DNA of 64,000 nucleotides, from NCBI RefSeq assembly GCF_019218635.1, contig NZ_JAHUZB010000003.1, positions 419,729-483,728 of the forward strand, read 5' to 3'. Positions 8,193-16,943 of this stretch are shown here, one piece after another. Within the stretch, counting starts at the first letter, position 1. Each line of letters opens with the position of its first letter. Made by a program: the position numbers and the translations under genes. This stretch comes from Enterococcus alishanensis (lineage in GTDB: Bacteria; Bacillota; Bacilli; Lactobacillales; Enterococcaceae). A model generated the notes under the pieces. It was given only the letters and a program-made list of their open reading frames with translations. It did not search any database and was not told the DNA's origin.

Positions 8193-8555
8193 TTAATGAG
8201 TTTTTTCAAATTGCTCTCGATTACTTATAATTGCCTCTTGATTTTGGCGTAGCCAGATTTTTACAGTTCTCAAAATAACTAAGCTACTTTCTCCTAAAGG
8301 TGTTAATTGATAGGTGACAGGAAAACCAGTAGCAGTTTCTCCGATTTTGCTGATTAGTCCAGAGGCTTGTAAATTGTTTAAATTTTCAGTCAAAACTTTG
8401 CGAGAAACACCGGTCATTGTTCGATGTAATTCAGAAAAATTATGGGCTCTCTGGGCCAATGACAATAAAATAAAGGGAACCCATTTTCCAATAAGTGGTA
8501 GGGCCAATTCTCTTAGAAGCATTTCGTCAGCTAAATTTTGGTTATCATTTTGCAC
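8193..8555 (-). CDS. HxlR-family winged-helix transcriptional regulator
   Basis: 120 aa. The core LIGKWVPFILLSLA...FSELHRTMTGVSRKVLTENLNNL with GLI and a TYQLTPLG wing is diagnostic of HxlR regulators. The start is GTG at 8555, about 10 nt after AGAGG. No Cys sits near the N-terminus, so it is unlikely to be a Cys-redox sensor of the QorR/HypR type. It is co-transcribed with the YdeI-like gene and divergent from an alpha/beta hydrolase, so it may control both through the 74-bp gap. Despite the family name it is not adjacent to the hexulose-phosphate genes. Confidence 0.85.
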   Translation of the reverse strand: MQNDNQNLADEMLLRELALPLIGKWVPFILLSLAQRAHNFSELHRTMTGVSRKVLTENLNNLQASGLISKIGETATGFPVTYQLTPLGESSLVILRTVKIWLRQNQEAIISNREQFEKTH

Positions 8556-8629
8556 CTTCAGGTAACCTCTTTCTAAAAAAAATAGTTTTCTTATAATAGC
8601 TTAAAGTATAGCATAAAGTGAGGAAGCCA

Positions 8630-9808
8630 ATGAAAAACCATTTTTTTAAAAATTTTGCCTTTGAATTTGAGACCACTCGATTGATGTGGTATATCCCAAA
8701 TGGTGGTGCCGATTACGGCGAAGTAGCAACTGTAGCGGAAAAAATCAATCCTAGAAATAATGAATCTTGGTATCAGGAATGGTCTAATTTTGCAGAAAAA
8801 TTACAGCAAAGAGGACAGCAATTTCATTCCACAGAAAGCTGCGGAAATGCGTATTTACGAGCGAGTCGCTATTACCAAGCGGCTGAATTTTTCTTGTCAC
8901 CACAAGATCCTAGGAAATTGACAGCCTATCAACAATCGGTTTCTTTATTTTATCAAGCTTTGGATTTAAAAAAAATCTCTTATCAAAGATATCAAGTCGG
9001 AAAATTTAGAACAGTTTTTTTCCAAACAACGAAAGAATCACGTGGTACCTTTTATATTTGTGGTGGATTTGATGCCTTACTAGAAGAATTGTATTTCACA
9101 AATGTAGTTTCAACTTTGGCACAGGGGTTCGATGTGGTTCTTTATGAAGGGCCTGGTCAATCAAATGTCATTCGCGAGCATCAGCTGGTTTTTGATGAAA
9201 ATTGGGATCAAGTAGCTGAAGTAGTCATAAATTTTTACGAAAAAGAGATAGGCTTGAAGGGATTGCGTATTGGTGTTGGAATTTCTTTAGGGGGACTCCT
9301 CTTGGCAAGAGCAGCCAGTTCAAATCAGAATTTATTTGATAAAGTTATTTTATATAATTATTTTCCTTCAATGTTAGCCAGCTTTCAGAAATCATTACCT
9401 AAATTTTTGCATAAGTATTTAGATACAGGCTTCCCACTGTTTTTAGAAAAAATTTGTAGCCAGTATATTGCTAGTAATAGCTTTTTAAATTGGCAGGTAA
9501 CGCATGCTAAGTGGGTTTTTGGCGCAGACTCACTAAATGAATTATTAAAGGTGACTAGTCGGTTTAATGAAGAAATCGCTTATAAAAGATTAACAACGGA
9601 TTGTCTTATTTTTCTAGCTAAAAACGAAAATTATTATGATTATCAATTAGGGAGGAATTTCTATCAGAAAATTCCCGCAAAAAATAAGCGCTTGATCTTG
9701 TTTGATAAACAGGATTTTTCGGCAGATTTGCATTGTCAAAATGGCGCTGCTTATGATAGCAATGATCAATTATTTCAATGGTTAGATGAAGAAACCCTAA
9801 AAAGCTAA
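8630..9808 (+). CDS. Alpha/beta hydrolase with N-terminal helical cap (FrsA/DHPON-hydrolase-like)
   Basis: 392 aa. A helical N-terminal region of about 150 residues precedes an alpha/beta hydrolase core with the nucleophile motif GISLGG (Ser219) and a C-terminal His in LHCQNGA. This cap-plus-core layout matches the family of FrsA-like esterases and 2,6-dihydroxypseudooxynicotine hydrolase. Cytoplasmic; substrate unknown. ATG 8630 is used because GAGG lies 6 nt upstream; an in-frame GTG at 8618 overlaps that RBS. It is divergent from the HxlR gene. Confidence 0.78.
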   Translation: MKNHFFKNFAFEFETTRLMWYIPNGGADYGEVATVAEKINPRNNESWYQEWSNFAEKLQQRGQQFHSTESCGNAYLRASRYYQAAEFFLSPQDPRKLTAYQQSVSLFYQALDLKKISYQRYQVGKFRTVFFQTTKESRGTFYICGGFDALLEELYFTNVVSTLAQGFDVVLYEGPGQSNVIREHQLVFDENWDQVAEVVINFYEKEIGLKGLRIGVGISLGGLLLARAASSNQNLFDKVILYNYFPSMLASFQKSLPKFLHKYLDTGFPLFLEKICSQYIASNSFLNWQVTHAKWVFGADSLNELLKVTSRFNEEIAYKRLTTDCLIFLAKNENYYDYQLGRNFYQKIPAKNKRLILFDKQDFSADLHCQNGAAYDSNDQLFQWLDEETLKS

Positions 9809-9825
9809 ACTTTTTAGGGTCGTTT
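9794..9825 (+). terminator. Terminator after the capped hydrolase
   Basis: A perfect 11-bp stem (ACCCTAAAAAG with CTTTTTAGGGT) with a 5-nt loop, followed by CGTTTTTATT. Confidence 0.85.
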
Positions 9826-9828
9826 TTA

Positions 9829-10524
9829 TTATGAATTACTAGAAAATCCCGCCATTTGGGTCGCAAAGGCTTGAACATTTCGTGTCTGAATATAAATTGT
9901 GCCATTGCCGTGAAATTCGTTCACGATTCCTTCACCAGTTTTAAAACCAAACATACCTGAGGCCACTCGAATATTATAATCTAAAGAACTAGTCCAGGCG
10001 ATAACATGCTGATTGTCAACAATCACTGGTGCGTCTGGAGTGACTTGAATTTTTTCTAGATCACCAAAAGCTGAAACTAAGATAACACCACTTCCAGCAG
10101 TTTCCATGACAAACAATCCACCCGTTCCTCCTAAAAGAGCGCCAGATAATTTTTGACGTTTCATATTGTAACTAACCGATTGTTCACTAGCTAAAAATGC
10201 ACCAGTATTTAAACGCCAATGTTCTTGTCCAACATCTAAAGGAATAATTTTACCGGGCGTTCCAGGAGCGATTGCAATCGTAGAAGTTGCTGATATTCCC
10301 GTCGCAGTACTAATAAAGAAACTCTCACCACTAGATACAGAACGGCCAATTGCAGATAGAGCGCCACCTAACCCTTTTTTTCCATTGGCATTCATGGAGC
10401 CTTCCAATTCAATCTCACCAAGTTCGTAAACCATCGCCCCTGGTTCAATTCGAATTTGTTCATTTTGTGCTAATTCAATTTTTGCAATCGGGGCAAAAGC
10501 ACTCTCGGAAATCTCATACTTCAT
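9829..10524 (-). CDS. AIM24 family protein (TIGR00266-like)
   Basis: 231 aa. Rich in glycine and beta strands, with the family features IRIEPGAMVYELG, GRSVSSGESFFI and a duplicated beta-domain layout. Members are widespread cytoplasmic proteins with no settled biochemical role; the eukaryotic relative AIM24 is mitochondrial. RBS AAGGAGTG precedes the ATG. It stands alone, separated from the M3 peptidase gene by about 120 bp. Confidence 0.82.
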   Translation of the reverse strand: MKYEISESAFAPIAKIELAQNEQIRIEPGAMVYELGEIELEGSMNANGKKGLGGALSAIGRSVSSGESFFISTATGISATSTIAIAPGTPGKIIPLDVGQEHWRLNTGAFLASEQSVSYNMKRQKLSGALLGGTGGLFVMETAGSGVILVSAFGDLEKIQVTPDAPVIVDNQHVIAWTSSLDYNIRVASGMFGFKTGEGIVNEFHGNGTIYIQTRNVQAFATQMAGFSSNS

Positions 10525-10648
10525 AACAACACTCCTTTTTTCATTTATTGCTGTATTATACCATGATTTGGTGCGAATAAATAAGTTAAAAATATCGCAA
10601 AAGAGATAAATAATAAGAAATTCCCAGTCAACAACCGGGAATCTATTA

Positions 10649-12346
10649 TTATTTCAAATCAGTTTCCGAAATATTTTCCAAATAAGTACTAACCGTTTCA
10701 ATTACTTGATTTATAGCAACTTCATCAAACGGCGAATTTAAATGCCCAGTTTGAAGGATTTCTGTAAATGTCTGAGTACCACCAACATGACAGATAGATA
10801 GATAATCTTCCCATGTTTTTGGATCTTTTTCGATTATTTTTCTTTGCCAAAATTGAAAAGCACAGACTTGAGCTAAAGTATAATCAATATAATAAAAAGG
10901 GACTTCAAAAATATGGCCTTGCCGATACCAATAAATACCACGATCTAAGCCCTCTGAAAAGTGATAATTTTTCTCTGGACAATATTGTTTTTCTAGCTTT
11001 CTCCAGCAAACTTTGCGCTCTTCAGCAGTCCAAATAGGGTGTTCGTATACTTCTTCTTGAAAATGATCTACTAATGCTCCGTATGGTAAAAATTGCAATG
11101 CACTACTCAAATGAGCAAAACGATATTTTAATTGGTCTTCTTTAAAAAATTTCTCCATAAAGGGCCAAGTTAAAAACTCCATACTCATTGAATGAATCTC
11201 CGCGGCCTCAGAAGTAGGAAAAACTAATTCCGGCTCTTCAATCCAAGCTGAATGATAGCTTTGAAAGGCGTGTCCAGTTTCATGAGTTAATACGTCAACG
11301 TCATCAGAAGTGCCATTAAAATTGGCGAAGATAAAAGGCATTTCTATAGCATCAATAAATTCACAATAACCGCCACTTTGCTTACCAGAACGACTGGCTA
11401 AATCTAATAAGTCTTGTTGTTTCATCTTTTGGAAAAATGCACCCGTTTCTGGTGACAACCCTTGGTACATTTCGGTCGCTTTTTTAATTAATTCTGATTG
11501 ATTTCCTTGAGGTTTTGGATTCCCTTCAGGAAAAATTAATGGTAAATCATAATGATAAAGGGTATCAACACCTAATCTTGTTTGTTGTCGTTGATATAAT
11601 TGAGTGGTTAAGGGAACCACTTTTTCTAAAATAAACTGACGAAATTTTTTTAAGTCCTCTCGTGTATATCCCCAACGATTCATGGCAATATCACCATAAG
11701 TAACATAGGAGTCAAACCCTAATTTCATCGCAATTTGATGCCTTAGATTGACTAACTCAGAAAAAATCTGATCAAATTTTTCTTCATTTTCAGTGAAAAA
11801 TTGCCAATAAGCCGTCTGTGCGCTTTCACGAATCGCAGTATCTGGATCAGAAAAATAAGCTGATATATCGGATAAATTACAAATTTTTCCGTTAAAATCG
11901 ATTTCTGCTGAGGCAATTAATTGCGTATAGTCACTGATTCGTTCATTCTCCTGCTGTTTTAGATTGACTATTTTACTGCCAGTTAGCCGTTTTTGATCTT
12001 CTGCCAGTAAGAACAAGGTTTCAGGGAACTCTTTTTTTAAATCGCTAAGGAAAGGGGAGGTAAGTAAAGCAGAAAAAAAATGTCCATGAAGCTGATCAAC
12101 GTGAGGCTGCTGTTGATCCCAATAAGTATTTTCTTCTAAATAAAAAACATCTTTTGTATCAATTGAATGACGGATATAAGCAACTTTTGCCATTGTAGTC
12201 ACGTTTTTGCGTAAATGATTTAATTGTTTCAGCGCATTTTTTGCTGCAATGTATTCTGATGCATGCTTAAATTTATCTAGCTGTTTAGAAAATGAAGCTT
12301 GATAAGCTGTAAAATCTGGCCGTTGGTAAGTAAATGTAAATGACAT
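10649..12346 (-). CDS. M3-family oligoendopeptidase
   Basis: 565 aa zinc metallopeptidase of family M3 (PepF/thimet-like). The zinc motif HETGH places His355, Glu356 and His359, and the third ligand lies in SEAAEIHSMSMEF about 25 residues later. It cleaves short peptides in the cytoplasm. The start is ATG 12346, which has GGAGGG 6 nt upstream; an in-frame ATG at 12367 precedes that RBS. The gene ends about 125 bp from the AIM24 gene with no strong terminator between them. Confidence 0.87.
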   Translation of the reverse strand: MSFTFTYQRPDFTAYQASFSKQLDKFKHASEYIAAKNALKQLNHLRKNVTTMAKVAYIRHSIDTKDVFYLEENTYWDQQQPHVDQLHGHFFSALLTSPFLSDLKKEFPETLFLLAEDQKRLTGSKIVNLKQQENERISDYTQLIASAEIDFNGKICNLSDISAYFSDPDTAIRESAQTAYWQFFTENEEKFDQIFSELVNLRHQIAMKLGFDSYVTYGDIAMNRWGYTREDLKKFRQFILEKVVPLTTQLYQRQQTRLGVDTLYHYDLPLIFPEGNPKPQGNQSELIKKATEMYQGLSPETGAFFQKMKQQDLLDLASRSGKQSGGYCEFIDAIEMPFIFANFNGTSDDVDVLTHETGHAFQSYHSAWIEEPELVFPTSEAAEIHSMSMEFLTWPFMEKFFKEDQLKYRFAHLSSALQFLPYGALVDHFQEEVYEHPIWTAEERKVCWRKLEKQYCPEKNYHFSEGLDRGIYWYRQGHIFEVPFYYIDYTLAQVCAFQFWQRKIIEKDPKTWEDYLSICHVGGTQTFTEILQTGHLNSPFDEVAINQVIETVSTYLENISETDLK

Positions 12347-12381
12347 GAGATCCCTCCGATATTCCAAGTATAACTGAAAAC

Positions 12382-12414
12382 AATAAAAAAAGTCTGCCGA
12401 AAAATCGACAGACT
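12382..12414 (-). terminator. Terminator of the alanine dehydrogenase gene
   Basis: On the minus strand a 10-bp stem (AGTCTGTCGA with TCGGCAGACT) with a 4-base loop is followed by seven T. Confidence 0.85.
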
Positions 12415-12425
12415 AAGAAAGTATT

Positions 12426-13556
12426 TTACATTGCTGTTTCAGTTGTTAATGCTTCTTCAACTGGTGTGTAAGGTAAGTCTAAATCATTAGCAACTGGTTC
12501 AATTGTTAATTTACCGTCATAAGTATTTAGACCACGACGAAGTGCCAAGTTGTCATTTAATAAACTTACTAAATCATTATTAGCTAATAAATTAGCATAA
12601 GCCATTGTTGAGTTTGATAAAGCATAAGTTGCTGTTTGTGGTACAGCCCCAGGCATATTTGCTACGGCATAATGAACTACATCTTCTTTAATATAAGTTG
12701 GATCATCATGAGTCGTTACTTTGTCAGTTGTTGCAAAAATACCACCTTGGTCAATTGCCACATCGACAATTACTGAATGGAATGGCATGCCGGCAACCAT
12801 TTCTTTAGTGACTAAAGTTGGTGCTTTGTGACCAGGAATTAATACCGCTCCAATAACTAAGTCAGCAGATTTAAGTGCTTCTTGAATATTGTAACGATTT
12901 GACATTAAAGTTTGTACGTTACCTTCAAAAATTTCATCCAATTGTTTCAAACGAGGAACGCTTACATCCATAATTGTTACATTGGCGCCAAGACCAGCAG
13001 CGATTTTTGCTGCGTTCATTCCTACAACACCACCACCGATAACAACTACGTTTCCGCGCATAACACCTGGTACACCTGAAAGTAAAATACCACGACCACC
13101 ATTTACACGTTCTAAGAAGTTTGCACCGATTTGAGCAGCCATACGTCCAGCGATTTCACTCATTGGAGCAAGAAGTGGAAGAGAATTGTCAGCTGGTTGA
13201 ACATTTTCATAAGCGATAGAATTTACACCTGATTTAATTAATGCTTCAGTTAATGGTTTGTTTGCAGCTAAATGCAGGTAAGTGAATAATAATAATCCTT
13301 TACGGAAATATTGATATTCTTCAGTTAGTGGTTCCTTTACTTTCATTACCATTTCTGCTGACCAAGCGCTCATTGCATCAGGGACGATAGTTGCCCCAGC
13401 TTCTCTATATTCATCGTCAGTAATTGCTGAACCTAATCCAGCTTCGGTTTCTACCAAAACTTTATGTCCGCGACTGGTTAAATCGAACACACCAGATGGT
13501 GGCAAAGCCACTCGATTTTCATTGTTTTTGATCTCTTTTGGAATACCAATAATCAT
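12426..13556 (-). CDS. ald: Alanine dehydrogenase
   Basis: 376 aa. N-terminal [17 protein letters not shown], the MKVKEPL substrate segment and the NAD-binding Rossmann loop [19 protein letters not shown] are those of NAD-dependent L-alanine dehydrogenase, which interconverts alanine with pyruvate and ammonia. The start is ATG 13556 with AAGGAG 9 nt upstream; GTG 13565 is less likely. A perfect catabolite-responsive element lies just upstream, so expression is predicted to be repressed by CcpA when good sugars are present, consistent with use of alanine as an energy or nitrogen source. Monocistronic, with its own terminator. Confidence 0.93.
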   Translation of the reverse strand: MIIGIPKEIKNNENRVALPPSGVFDLTSRGHKVLVETEAGLGSAITDDEYREAGATIVPDAMSAWSAEMVMKVKEPLTEEYQYFRKGLLLFTYLHLAANKPLTEALIKSGVNSIAYENVQPADNSLPLLAPMSEIAGRMAAQIGANFLERVNGGRGILLSGVPGVMRGNVVVIGGGVVGMNAAKIAAGLGANVTIMDVSVPRLKQLDEIFEGNVQTLMSNRYNIQEALKSADLVIGAVLIPGHKAPTLVTKEMVAGMPFHSVIVDVAIDQGGIFATTDKVTTHDDPTYIKEDVVHYAVANMPGAVPQTATYALSNSTMAYANLLANNDLVSLLNDNLALRRGLNTYDGKLTIEPVANDLDLPYTPVEEALTTETAM

Positions 13557-13583
13557 TAGAAACACTCCTTTTGAAAATTTAGT

Positions 13584-13597
13584 TGTAAGCGATTACA
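13584..13597 (-). promoter_or_regulatory. Catabolite-responsive element (cre) upstream of ald
   Basis: TGTAAGCGATTACA matches the CcpA consensus TGWAANCGNTNWCA at every defined position and is nearly palindromic. It begins 28 bp upstream of the ald start codon, a position expected to block transcription initiation or elongation. Confidence 0.85.
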
Positions 13598-13849
13598 CAT
13601 AGAATTTTACAAGATAAAATGCGCCTTTCCATTAAAACTTGTTAATAAAGTGCGAAAGTTTTCCTTATCAAAAAACGATTGTGATGTTTTTAACAAGAGG
13701 TTTTTTTTATATTTTCTATGAAATAATCCGTTCTTTTTTAATTTTTTTGAAAGAATTTTTAAAGAGTTTAACTTTTTATTTATACTAGAATAAAAACAAT
13801 TGCCAAAAGAAAACAAACTAGCGATAATGAATGAAAGGGGGCAGTGTAG

Positions 13850-14272
13850 ATGCCTAAGAAAAATCGAATTGATACTTTAAAAGAACAAATAAGTTTCATT
13901 GAAGCACGGATCACCCGTTATCAAGAATTAGGTAATGGAGGCATCTTCAAAAGAATTTTATTTGGTGGTGGAAAGCAAGCTAAGCTTGATTTTATTGGTC
14001 TTTTAGTTGGCTTTCTTTTATTAATATATAGCTTGATAAAAAGTCTGAACAATTGGCATTTTATTGTGATGATGGTGTTATCTATTGTTGTTTTGTTTTA
14101 TGCTGGTATCCAACTCAATGTAATCCGAAAAAAAAATCCTGCCATAAAATATCAAAAAATGGTAGCTAGCTTAATAAAAGAAGAAGAATCTATGAATCAG
14201 GAGTTGGGTAGGTTACTATCAGAAGCGGCTGATGACAAAAAGTTAAAAAGCGTTAAGAAGCAAGCAAAATGA
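13850..14272 (+). CDS. Small two-TM membrane protein with coiled-coil-like flanks
   Basis: 140 aa. A basic N-terminal helix (residues 1-45) is followed by two hydrophobic segments (about 48-66 and 71-89) and a charged C-terminal helix rich in Lys and Glu. The RBS AAAGGGGG lies 9 nt upstream of the ATG. No family was recognised. It lies between ald and the HU gene without obvious partners. Confidence 0.65.
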   Translation: MPKKNRIDTLKEQISFIEARITRYQELGNGGIFKRILFGGGKQAKLDFIGLLVGFLLLIYSLIKSLNNWHFIVMMVLSIVVLFYAGIQLNVIRKKNPAIKYQKMVASLIKEEESMNQELGRLLSEAADDKKLKSVKKQAK

Positions 14273-14281
14273 TTGCTTCTT
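14255..14281 (+). terminator. Weak hairpin at the end of the two-TM gene
   Basis: AAGAAGCAA and TTGCTTCTT form a perfect 9-bp stem that spans the stop codon, but there is no T run after it, so termination is uncertain. Confidence 0.35.
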
Positions 14282-14678
14282 GTGATAATTTCACATGAAA
14301 ATAATTAAGGAGAAAAAGATAAAGTTGACTATTTGAATCAATTTTATTTTTAATCCTTTTGATTTTTCTACACTTTCAATTAATTATTGTGTTTTATTTA
14401 AGAAAGGTCTGATCCAAATAAATGTATTTATGGAAATGAATTTAATTCTTCTTATTGTAATGTTTGGAATAGCTTTTCACTGATGATGGACTAGATTCTC
14501 TTAGGACAAAAAGTGGATGAATATATAAAACGCTATATAATAGTTTTTTCTTTTATTTAACAGGTTTATTGGAAATTTTCAACATACTGTCAATAATAAT
14601 CTGAGATAATAAAAATATGAAATTTTATTTTTTTTAATAAAAAAAGATAAAAAAAGGTAGAATGAGAAAAATAAATAG
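14282..14678 (+). other. AT-rich intergenic region, no gene seen
   Basis: About 400 bp of very AT-rich sequence with no credible ORF and no strong hairpin. TTGACT at about 14324 could be a -35 element but no good -10 follows at the right distance. It probably serves as upstream AT-rich promoter sequence for the HU gene. Confidence 0.5.
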
Positions 14679-14707
14679 TTGCCTTTAATCTAAAGAACCC
14701 ATAGAAT
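14679..14707 (+). promoter_or_regulatory. Promoter of the HU gene
   Basis: TTGCCT (14679-14684) and TAGAAT (14702-14707) are separated by exactly 17 bp. The predicted start of transcription gives a leader of about 40 nt. Confidence 0.7.
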
Positions 14708-14751
14708 AGAGTTTGAAATACAACAAATAATTGATAGTGGGGGAAACACAC

Positions 14752-15027
14752 ATGATTAACAAGCAAAGTTTAGTAGAACAAGTTGCAGAAAAAACAGGGT
14801 TAACTAAGAAAGATGCGTTGTCTGCTGTAGATGCATTATTTGATGGCATTCAGTCTTCTTTAAAAGCAGGCGAAAAAGTTCAAGTTATCGGGTTTGGTAA
14901 TTTTGAAGTAAGAGAACGTGCTTCACGCAAGGGACGTAACCCACAAACTGGAGAAGAAATCACAATTCCAGCAAGTAAATCTCCTGCATTTAAAGCTGGT
15001 AAACAATTAAAAGATGCAGTAAAATAA
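14752..15027 (+). CDS. hup: DNA-binding protein HU
   Basis: 91 aa histone-like HU/IHF-family protein. N-terminal [17 protein letters not shown], the core [18 protein letters not shown] and the flexible arm [11 protein letters not shown] are diagnostic. It bends and compacts DNA as a dimer. ATG 14752 is preceded by a G-rich RBS (GTGGGGGAAA); the in-frame extension upstream is non-homologous. It is monocistronic with a strong promoter and terminator. Confidence 0.97.
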   Translation: MINKQSLVEQVAEKTGLTKKDALSAVDALFDGIQSSLKAGEKVQVIGFGNFEVRERASRKGRNPQTGEEITIPASKSPAFKAGKQLKDAVK

Positions 15028-15042
15028 GTTTCAATATCTCTA

Positions 15043-15068
15043 ACTCTCGCTTAGGCGAGAGTTTTTTT
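15043..15068 (+). terminator. Terminator of the HU gene
   Basis: A perfect 8-bp GC-rich stem (ACTCTCGC with GCGAGAGT), 4-nt loop, then seven T. Confidence 0.9.
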
Positions 15069-15159
15069 GTTTTTTAAGGAGAGATTAATTTTTTTAAATA
15101 TATTTTGTACTTCTTCTTTTTTTGGCTTATAGTTATTTTCGCGAGAAAGGAAGCGAGTT

Positions 15160-16059
15160 ATGTTTAATTTTTTACCTCACTCAGTCCTACAGTTAAGCAC
15201 AATTTTCTTATCTATTGTCATTGAAGCCATTCCATTTGTGCTGTTAGGCTGTGTTATATCTGGAATTTTACAAGTCTATTTGACACCGGAAAGAGTCAAA
15301 AGATTATTGCCTAAAAATAAATTTCTTTCTATCATAGTTGGTTCGTTGATTGGCTTTTTCTTTCCATCATGTGAATGTGGGATAGTTCCGATTATTAATC
15401 AGTTTTTGAAAAAAGGTGTGCCCGACTATACTGCCTTTGCCTTTATGGTCACCGCACCAATTATTAATCCTATTGTTTTATTTTCTACTTTTATAGCTTT
15501 TGGCAACAATTTTCATTTCGCTTTTTTACGAGCTTTAGGCAGTCTGATTGTGGCGATTATTGTTGGAAGTTGGCTGGCTTATGTTCATAAAGGTCCAGTG
15601 CTGACAGCTGATGAACAGGCCACAGTATCAGACCATGTTCATCATCACGAAGATAACCTATCTTTTTTTGGAAAAATATGGCAGGTTTTAGTTCATGCAA
15701 TTGATGAATTTTTTGATACGGGTCGCTATTTGATTATTGGTGGATTATTGGCTTCGGCGATGCAAGTTTATTTACCAACCCAATTGATGATGACTTTGAC
15801 TAGTAATAAATTCATCTCCATTTTAGTAATGTTGGTGTTAGCTTTTACCATGTCTCTTTGTTCAGAAGCCGATGCATTTGTCGGTTCTTCTCTATTAAGT
15901 TTATTTGGCACCAATGCTGTGGTAGCTTTTTTAGTTTTTGGTCCAATGGTGGATATCAAAAATTTGATGATGATGAAACGGCATTTCGAAACAAAATTTA
16001 TTTTGCAATTGATAGCTTTGATCAGCATCATCGTGACAATCTATGCTTATGTGGTGTAA
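15160..16059 (+). CDS. Permease of the DUF318/YcgR family
   Basis: 299 aa integral membrane protein with about eight TM segments. The conserved motif FFPSCECGIVP near residue 70 and AFMVTAPIINPIV identify the COG0701 permease family (YraQ/YcgR/ArsP-like). A cytoplasmic loop around residues 155-165 contains a His-rich DHVHHHED stretch. The following gene is the usual partner (YcgQ-like). The transported compound is not established; the Cys pair and His cluster suggest a metal or metalloid. The RBS is GAAAGGAAG. Confidence 0.82.
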   Translation: MFNFLPHSVLQLSTIFLSIVIEAIPFVLLGCVISGILQVYLTPERVKRLLPKNKFLSIIVGSLIGFFFPSCECGIVPIINQFLKKGVPDYTAFAFMVTAPIINPIVLFSTFIAFGNNFHFAFLRALGSLIVAIIVGSWLAYVHKGPVLTADEQATVSDHVHHHEDNLSFFGKIWQVLVHAIDEFFDTGRYLIIGGLLASAMQVYLPTQLMMTLTSNKFISILVMLVLAFTMSLCSEADAFVGSSLLSLFGTNAVVAFLVFGPMVDIKNLMMMKRHFETKFILQLIALISIIVTIYAYVV

Positions 16060-16072
16060 AGGAGGATAGCCA

Positions 16073-16906
16073 ATGATTCGTTTTTTAATATTGTCAGGTT
16101 ATTTTGAATTAATGATGTATTTGCAAGTTTCAGGCAATTTAGACAAGTATATTAATGTTCACTATCGTTATTTGGCTTTCATTACGATGGGGTTGTCTTT
16201 ACTATTAGCCTTAGTCCAATTGAAAATTTGGGTTTCAGGAAACAAAGAACAAGCAGATCATGGGCATCACGATCATGGATTGACTAAACCTTATCAAAAA
16301 GCAATTGCTTATTTTTTACTGTCCGTACCACTGATTATTGGCTTTTTATTCCCAACGATTAGTTTGGATGCTTCAATTGTTGAAAATAAAGGCTTTAGTT
16401 TTCCTATTAGTAAAGAATCTACAGGGGATCCTCAAATGAGTACTCAATATCTAAAACCAGATACAAGTATTTATTATAATTCAGCTGACTACGATCAGCA
16501 GATGGATCAGTTAATGAAAAAATATCAAGATTTAGATGAGTTAAAAATTACCGATGAAAACTATTTAGAAATGATGGAATTAATCTATAATTATCCTAGT
16601 ACATTTGCAGGCAAGCCGATTTCTTTTGAAGGATTTGCTTATGAGACAACCAAGGAAAACCAAACTTATGATTTCTTGTTTCGTTTTGGTGTGATTCACT
16701 GTATTGCCGATTCGGGAGTTTTTGGTTTGCTAGCTGATTTACCAGAAGGATCAAGTCTAGAAAATAATCAATGGTATCATTTAGAAGGTACAATAACGAT
16801 TGATTATTTTGAACCCTATCAACGACAGTTGCCAGCAATTACTGTAACAAATGTAGTCCAAATATCTCCACCAAAAGATCAGTACGTTTATCGTGCATTC
16901 GAATAA
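16073..16906 (+). CDS. TIGR03943/DUF1980 (YcgQ-like) permease partner
   Basis: 277 aa. Three N-terminal membrane segments (about 1-20, 25-50 and 75-95) surround a His-rich DHGHHDHG stretch; the rest is an extracytoplasmic beta domain with a Cys in FGVIHCIADSG. This layout matches the YcgQ partner of YcgR-type permeases. It starts 13 bp after the permease gene with GGAGG, so the two proteins are co-expressed and probably form one transporter complex. The His cluster is consistent with metal binding, but this is inference. Confidence 0.8.
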   Translation: MIRFLILSGYFELMMYLQVSGNLDKYINVHYRYLAFITMGLSLLLALVQLKIWVSGNKEQADHGHHDHGLTKPYQKAIAYFLLSVPLIIGFLFPTISLDASIVENKGFSFPISKESTGDPQMSTQYLKPDTSIYYNSADYDQQMDQLMKKYQDLDELKITDENYLEMMELIYNYPSTFAGKPISFEGFAYETTKENQTYDFLFRFGVIHCIADSGVFGLLADLPEGSSLENNQWYHLEGTITIDYFEPYQRQLPAITVTNVVQISPPKDQYVYRAFE

Positions 16907-16942
16907 AAAGGTAAACCTCAAAAAAATGAGGTTTACCTTTTT
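16905..16942. terminator. Bidirectional terminator between the permease pair and the CDF gene
   Basis: A perfect 16-bp stem (AAAAAGGTAAACCTCA and its complement) with a 6-nt loop. A and T tracts flank both sides, so it can stop transcription from either strand; the stop codon of the minus-strand gene abuts it. Confidence 0.9.
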
Positions 16943-16943
16943 T

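Noticed and set aside
8193..8555. HxlR regulator as the controller of the hxlAB-like pair at 3.3-4.5 kb
   Set aside because: The family is large and named after one member; it is 4 kb away, on the other strand, and linked to a YdeI-like gene.
13607..13816. 69-codon minus-strand frame upstream of ald
   Set aside because: Low-complexity Lys/Asn/Phe-rich translation of AT-rich promoter DNA, no RBS, and it covers the ald control region.
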